Shown in pieces: positions 59,188 to 64,000 of a DNA stretch of 64,000 nucleotides. The stretch is from Desulfocapsa sp. Its GTDB lineage: Bacteria; Desulfobacterota; Desulfobulbia; Desulfobulbales; Desulfocapsaceae. Where the stretch lies: the NCBI GenBank assembly GCA_030145625.1, contig JAQYVF010000008.1:1-64000 (forward strand). The letters are read 5' to 3'. Below the pieces are notes generated by a model that worked only from the letters and a program-made list of their open reading frames with translations, did no database searches and was not told where the DNA came from. The position numbers and the translations under genes were made by a program. Within the stretch, counting starts at the first letter, position 1; each line of letters begins with the position of its first letter.

Positions 59188-59874
59188 TCAAAAGGGCCAG
59201 ACATTATCCAGAGCTCGCATGAGCCAGCCTGGTTTCTGTTTGTCACTGATAGCACCTTTACCTGTATAGGAAATTCTGGCATTGAGAACGTTTTTAGAAT
59301 CTATGGTGTTGTTTGCAAGAATATCAACAGGACGGATGATTCCGGTCATGTAAATGATTTGTACCTCATTGTTTACCCGAACCTCCTTGCCTCCGCGAAT
59401 TTTTAAGTTGCCGTTTCGGTAAACCTTAATGACCTGAGTAGTGAGCGAGGCAATCAGGTCTTCTTTTCTGACAGTAGTGCCGCTTCCTTCGAATTTGTTG
59501 CCGAAATTGGCTTCAACCAACTGAGTGATATCAATATTCGGGTTATTGGCAACCAGTGAAGAGTTTTCGATACCAAAGAGATGGGGGATCCCAGCAGTCA
59601 TACTGGTGGTGCGGTCTGTATTGGTGGAGGCCTGTTTGGAGGCACTGGCCTCCTCAGCAATTGTGACAGTCACCAAATCTCCTACAGCTCTGGCCTTATG
59701 GTCAGCATAGAGTGAATGCTGTTCACCGGGCCAGAGCGAACCGTTGGTTTGTGGGGCATCTCGGCTTTCCTGGATTTCTTCAAGTGGTTCCGGGATTTCA
59801 ACAACCTGTTGATCTCTTGTACTGCAGGAGGTAAGGCAGAATGTAATGGCGATGATGAGGAGTGTCTGTTTCAT
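59188..59874 (-). CDS. flgH: Flagellar L-ring lipoprotein
   Basis: Lipobox LTSC; SLYADHKARAVGDLVTVTIAEEASASKQASTNTDR. Confidence 0.95.
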   Translation of the reverse strand: MKQTLLIIAITFCLTSCSTRDQQVVEIPEPLEEIQESRDAPQTNGSLWPGEQHSLYADHKARAVGDLVTVTIAEEASASKQASTNTDRTTSMTAGIPHLFGIENSSLVANNPNIDITQLVEANFGNKFEGSGTTVRKEDLIASLTTQVIKVYRNGNLKIRGGKEVRVNNEVQIIYMTGIIRPVDILANNTIDSKNVLNARISYTGKGAISDKQKPGWLMRALDNVWPF

Positions 59875-59875
59875 G

Positions 59876-60826
59876 TTATATTTTCACCTCCACAAGTCCA
59901 GGGGCGATAACTCTGCAGAACACTATTTTTTTTGATCCTGTGTTTTTGACACGAATAACCTGATCCTGTTTCCCATTCATTGTAGAAATTCCGGTTGCAG
60001 TGAGATGTAACTCATTATGGTTAATAAGTATCTTGACCAGTTGCCCTTTTTGAACAAGAGGTGGGAAATCGATGCTGCTGAGATCAAGAACACTTCCCGT
60101 GCGTTGGCTTTTAATCAGTTTTTTTCCGAGCACTTCGCGCAGGTTGGTACATGGAGTACGCAGAGTTGAAAGGTCTTTACTCTCCATCTGTACCATGTCT
60201 GGATGAAGAATAGTGTTGCGCTTTACATTTTGGGTAAGGACAGCAACATGGGCCATGGCCTTCAGATTTCCTCTGACGGAGATGTTTTTGATAATTTTTC
60301 CATCAACTTTGTAAACCAGAGAAAATCTCTTGGTACCTATGATTCCTGGTTTTGCCGAAATAACTTCAAGGTCCAGTTTGCCGGTGGGAATCACAAAGGG
60401 AAGAGGAATGTCGTAGGGGACAAAAGAATATTCTGCCTGGGGAAGATTTGCTTTTTGTGTCTCTATGTAAGCTGCAATGGATGATTCAATTTTACTGGGG
60501 CCAATGGTGATACCTGTTCTTTTCAAGAGAATGGATGGTGATCCACTTAAACGGATATCACTGTTTTGGGAAAGGCTTTGGCGGAGTTTGTTTATAACAT
60601 TATTGGTGTCCAGTGTTATGCTTTCTCCAGCAGCTGGTGCGTGACCAATACGTTGACTGGCAAGAGCATTGCTGAGGGGTGTTTTTTTGTCAAAGACGGC
60701 AATGTCACCCAGGGTAACAAAGGGTGAGGAAACTTCAGCCGATGCGCTGAAGGTGATCTCAAGGGCTAAAGCTGGCATTGGTAAGGAACCAAGAAAAGCC
60801 GTGAGAAGCAAAAGAAGTTTAAGCAT
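59876..60826 (-). CDS. flgA: Flagella basal body P-ring formation protein
   Basis: SAF-like domain AVLTQNVKRNTILHPDMVQMESKDLS...VLGKKLIKSQRTGSVL; LVKILINHNELHLTATG. Confidence 0.92.
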   Translation of the reverse strand: MLKLLLLLTAFLGSLPMPALALEITFSASAEVSSPFVTLGDIAVFDKKTPLSNALASQRIGHAPAAGESITLDTNNVINKLRQSLSQNSDIRLSGSPSILLKRTGITIGPSKIESSIAAYIETQKANLPQAEYSFVPYDIPLPFVIPTGKLDLEVISAKPGIIGTKRFSLVYKVDGKIIKNISVRGNLKAMAHVAVLTQNVKRNTILHPDMVQMESKDLSTLRTPCTNLREVLGKKLIKSQRTGSVLDLSSIDFPPLVQKGQLVKILINHNELHLTATGISTMNGKQDQVIRVKNTGSKKIVFCRVIAPGLVEVKI

Positions 60827-60828
60827 AT

Positions 60829-61614
60829 TTATACCAGGTTATTAGTAGTCTGCATCATTTCATCAGAGGTCTGGATAGTTTTGGAGTTGATTTCATAGGC
60901 TCGCTGTGTTGTGATCATCGCTGTCAGCTCTTCGACAATGTTGACGTTAGATCCTTCCAGAAAAGTCTGCAATAAAAGTCCATATCCATCATCACCAGGT
61001 GTGCCGGCCTGAGCATCTCCTGATGAGTTACTTTCTCTAAAAAGGTTTTTGCCAATGGCAATCAGCCCACCATTGTTGGTAAACGTAACGGTCTCGAAGG
61101 TGCCAATTTCAGTACTTTCAGTATCATCTCCTATTATGGCACTGACAATACCTGTTTCGCTGATAGTGATTTGGCGGGAGCCGTCTGGGATGGTTATACC
61201 TGGAACAACGGGATAGCCATCAGAATTGGTCACACGACCGTCACTGTCTAGCTTAAAAGCACCAGCTCTTGTGTAGGCCGTATCACCAGTTGGTATTTCA
61301 ACCTGAAAAAAGCCTGCTCCTTCAATGGCAACGTCCAGCTCGTTTCCCGTCTGAATCAGGTCTCCCTGGGTAAAGAGTTTTTGTACAGCCGCCGGACGAA
61401 CACCCAGGCCAATTTGAATTCCAGACGGTGACTCAGTATCTGCAGAGGTTTGAGATCCTGGAACTTTCATGATCTGGTACATGAGATCTTGAAAATCGGC
61501 ACGACTCTTTTTAAAACCGGTTGTAGTGACATTGGCCAGATTGTTGGCAATAACATCAAGATTCAGCTGCTGTCCGTTCATTCCGGTGGTACCGGTCCAG
61601 AGAGATCGAAGCAT
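60829..61614 (-). CDS. flgG: Flagellar distal rod protein
   Basis: MLRSLWTGTTGMNGQQLNLDVIANNLANVTTTGFKKSRADFQDLMYQ. Confidence 0.97.
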   Translation of the reverse strand: MLRSLWTGTTGMNGQQLNLDVIANNLANVTTTGFKKSRADFQDLMYQIMKVPGSQTSADTESPSGIQIGLGVRPAAVQKLFTQGDLIQTGNELDVAIEGAGFFQVEIPTGDTAYTRAGAFKLDSDGRVTNSDGYPVVPGITIPDGSRQITISETGIVSAIIGDDTESTEIGTFETVTFTNNGGLIAIGKNLFRESNSSGDAQAGTPGDDGYGLLLQTFLEGSNVNIVEELTAMITTQRAYEINSKTIQTSDEMMQTTNNLV

Positions 61615-61669
61615 GTTTTTCCTTTTTTCGAGTGGTTGCGTCTATGAAAAGACAATGTCTGATGATGGA

Positions 61670-62419
61670 TTAACCGAGAGTTCCCAGTTCATCTTGTTTT
61701 TGTCCAAGTGTCCCATAGCTTTTTAAGACTTTTTGATAAGTCTCAAAGGTCCTGAGGGTGTCAATCATAAGCGTCATTTCTTCTGTCATATTGACGTTAG
61801 AGACCTCCAGACTGGCAATGGCAAGCCTGGGTTCCACTACAGGGATTTCCTGACCACCTTCTTTGAGAGAAAAGAGGGTGTCTGATTCTCTTTTTAATAG
61901 GTTGTTGTCGTTTACGGTGTAAACACCGATTCTGCCAACCACATTTCGCGTCCCATCAATGGAGAGAATGGATACCTCACCAAGAGTGTTTAGAGATATT
62001 TTGTTGGTTTCAGTGTTAGGGATGGTGATAGGCTGGTTGTCTTCGTCTAAAATAGGCATGTTGTTTTTTGTCTGAAGCAGGCCGTTCTGATCTAACTGGA
62101 GATCACCTCTGCGGGTATATCTGTCACCCTCCGGGCTGATGACTTTGAAAAAACCATCACCATGGATGGCAATGTCCAGGGGATTGGCAGTTGCTTTGAT
62201 CGGTCCTTCTGTGAATTCAGTGAAGTTTTCACGTACACGACTATAATTGATTCCCTTTGCTTCCTGGGTCTGTTTTTCGCCACGAAGAAGGGACTCGAAG
62301 CTCATACGCGTTTTTTTGTATCCCACCGTATTGACGTTGGCCAGGTTTGCGGAAATATTGGCCAATCGTTGTTCGCGGGAAATGGCTCCTGCAAGGGCAC
62401 TGTATTTTCCTGAAACCAT
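61670..62419 (-). CDS. flgF: Flagellar proximal rod protein
   Basis: MVSGKYSALAGAISREQRLANISANLANVNTVGYKKTRMSFESLL. Confidence 0.9.
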   Translation of the reverse strand: MVSGKYSALAGAISREQRLANISANLANVNTVGYKKTRMSFESLLRGEKQTQEAKGINYSRVRENFTEFTEGPIKATANPLDIAIHGDGFFKVISPEGDRYTRRGDLQLDQNGLLQTKNNMPILDEDNQPITIPNTETNKISLNTLGEVSILSIDGTRNVVGRIGVYTVNDNNLLKRESDTLFSLKEGGQEIPVVEPRLAIASLEVSNVNMTEEMTLMIDTLRTFETYQKVLKSYGTLGQKQDELGTLG

Positions 62420-62570
62420 ATATTTTTATCTCTCTCTAAAAAATAATTGTTCTTTTGAAATTTTCTTTCTCTTTTTGAATCGGTTGTTTGACTTTGTTTC
62501 TTAAGGAAAAAGACCTTTGTGTAAAGCTTGCAAACGATTAACAGAAGGTCCTATGGAAGCTATTGCCTGT

Positions 62571-63020
62571 TCAGTTTGATGCTGTAATCGTTTCCGGGGT
62601 ACGTTCGATTGTTTTTTCTGCAATGGCTGACAGCTTGAGCAGTTGTGAAATTTCGTAACTGGACATTCCTAAAGCAGAGGCTATCTCTTCTGCCTGCATG
62701 CCTGATCGAAACATACTTTGTACGTAGGCGTATCGCTCAGGAGTTCGTAATTTTAAGTTATCCTGGTGAAAAGAAATTCTTGATTTCTGGAGTTCAGTGG
62801 TAACTCCTGCTTGTTGCAGGTTGGTTTTAAAATTCTGGTCTCGGGTAATAGTTTGTTCCTGCAGGGAAAGATTCTCCTGATATTTCTGTAGGATGATTTC
62901 CTGTTTACGAAGAAGATCAGAGTGTGCGCTGGCGCGTTTACGCAATGCAATGGAGCGAATGAAAAGGAATGCACAGAGTAAGAGACTCGCTAAGGTCAGG
63001 AAAAGTTGGATGTTCAGCAT
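62571..63020 (-). CDS. Membrane-anchored DUF2802-like protein
   Basis: N-terminal TM; C-terminal MFRSGMQAEEIASALGMSSYEISQLLKLS; adjacent to fliA. Confidence 0.7.
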   Translation of the reverse strand: MLNIQLFLTLASLLLCAFLFIRSIALRKRASAHSDLLRKQEIILQKYQENLSLQEQTITRDQNFKTNLQQAGVTTELQKSRISFHQDNLKLRTPERYAYVQSMFRSGMQAEEIASALGMSSYEISQLLKLSAIAEKTIERTPETITASN

Positions 63021-63032
63021 GGTACCACCGTT

Positions 63033-63761
63033 TTAGATACGATTTTTGACCTTGGTCTTTAGTTTTAAGAGTGCCTGGCTGTGGAGTTGTGATATTCGTC
63101 CTTCTGATACTTCAAGGACCTCGGCAATTTCTTTCTGGGTTAATTCTTCGTAGTAATAGAGTGAGATAACCAGTCTTTCTTTTTCAGAGAGTTGCTTGAG
63201 TATTTCTGCTATGATTCCTGTCAATTCATGTTGCTCAAGTCTATTAACAGGTGATGCATCTTTTCGGGTGTCCATCAAGGCATCCTGGAAGGATCGTCCC
63301 TGGTCTGAATGGTCGAGGGTTTCGTTTAGACTGACACAGCCAAGGTGACTGACTTGACCGAGAAGTTTTTGGTACTGTTCAAGCGTTATTTCAAGCTCCT
63401 CGGCCATTTCCTGTTCCTCAGGATATCTGCCAAGTTTTCTTTCAAGGTCAGACATTGTTCGGCTGAGTTTATTCTGTTTTTCCCTGAGAGATCGGGAAAA
63501 CCAGTCGAGTTTGCGCATGTCATCAAGAATGGCACCTCTGATACGATATTCAGCAAACGTCTTGAACAGAATCTTTTTGTCCGGTTGAAATTTATTTGCT
63601 GCATCGATAAGACCCATCATGCCGGCGCTCCGCATGTCATCTCTGTTCATAAATGAAGGAACCTGAGTAACCATCCTGCCGACAATGATATCAACGAGAG
63701 TGAGATGGTCTTTGATCAAAGTTGTTCGATCTTCAGGGAGCTGTTGGGGAGTATAGGTCAT
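63033..63761 (-). CDS. fliA: RNA polymerase sigma factor for flagellar operon (sigma-28)
   Basis: DDMRSAGMMGLIDAANKF, RGAILDDMRKLDWFSRSLR, LYYYEELTQKEIAEVLEVSEGRISQLHSQAL. Confidence 0.97.
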   Translation of the reverse strand: MTYTPQQLPEDRTTLIKDHLTLVDIIVGRMVTQVPSFMNRDDMRSAGMMGLIDAANKFQPDKKILFKTFAEYRIRGAILDDMRKLDWFSRSLREKQNKLSRTMSDLERKLGRYPEEQEMAEELEITLEQYQKLLGQVSHLGCVSLNETLDHSDQGRSFQDALMDTRKDASPVNRLEQHELTGIIAEILKQLSEKERLVISLYYYEELTQKEIAEVLEVSEGRISQLHSQALLKLKTKVKNRI

Positions 63762-63764
63762 GAT

Positions 63765-64000
63765 TCAGACTCTACCTCCAATATCAAGGAGTCTTTTCCA
63801 GAAAAACTGTACCCCGCCTTTAGGTTCTGGTGTTGGTTGGTCGGCACAAATATTCACTGCCAGAGTGGCAAAGGCTGCAGAAATTTTTGATGAAGGATAG
63901 AGATCTACGATGACCCGTTGTTTACGTATGGCATCAATCATCTGCCGGTCCGCTGGTATTGAACCGAGAAAGTCGATGGAAATATCCAGGTAACGATTAG
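63765..64000 (-). CDS. flhG: FlhG/FleN MinD-like ATPase, C-terminal part (truncated by window edge)
   Basis: Partial translation ...YLDISIDFLGSIPADRQMIDAIRKQRVIVDLYPSSKISAAFATLAVNI...; directly upstream of fliA. Confidence 0.85.
   Translation of the reverse strand, partial: NRYLDISIDFLGSIPADRQMIDAIRKQRVIVDLYPSSKISAAFATLAVNICADQPTPEPKGGVQFFWKRLLDIGGRV

Overview
This 64 kb chromosomal window comes from a Gram-negative, flagellated bacterium. It looks like an anaerobic deltaproteobacterium (Desulfobulbales-like), but that placement is inferred from gene style only. (1) 0-10.3 kb is housekeeping: tRNA-Leu(TAA), a YbeY-PdxJ in-frame fusion, PhoH, a DsbA-like gene interrupted by an in-frame TGA, tRNA-Leu(TAG), tig-clpP-clpX-lon, tRNA-Val and tRNA-Asp. 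(2) 10.3-13.5 kb is sparse, with an orphan Zn-finger/HTH gene, a PilZ gene and a MITE-like inverted repeat. (3) 13.5-21.5 kb holds flagellar genes: FlhB-like, FliK-like, two PilZ paralogs, fliC, flaG, fliD, fliS and two small unknowns. (4) 21.5-51.8 kb is a large glycan/flagellin-modification island. It has a compact six-gene operon (GH57-like, PseG-like, short NeuB-like, ATP-grasp, SDR, acetolactate-synthase-like), four radical SAM proteins, several glycosyltransferases, a CDP-3,6-dideoxyhexose set (RfbF/G/H, RmlC-like, reductase-like), PseB/C/F and a Maf protein. (5) 52.3-64 kb is fliW-csrA-flgL-flgK-flgN-flgM, a triplicated repeat, then flgJIHAGF, fliA and partial flhG. The strongest non-routine signals are: a probable selenocysteine (UPHC) DsbA-like protein with a SECIS-like hairpin; three ~89 bp repeats abutting a sigma-28-like promoter; a CsrA-binding-like hairpin in the flagellin leader; the unusual ThDP/SDR/ATP-grasp/short-NeuB operon; the YbeY-PdxJ fusion with an internal start; and a recurring GAG Rossmann-like domain attached to four different enzymes. 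No database searches were possible; family calls come from recognised motifs.
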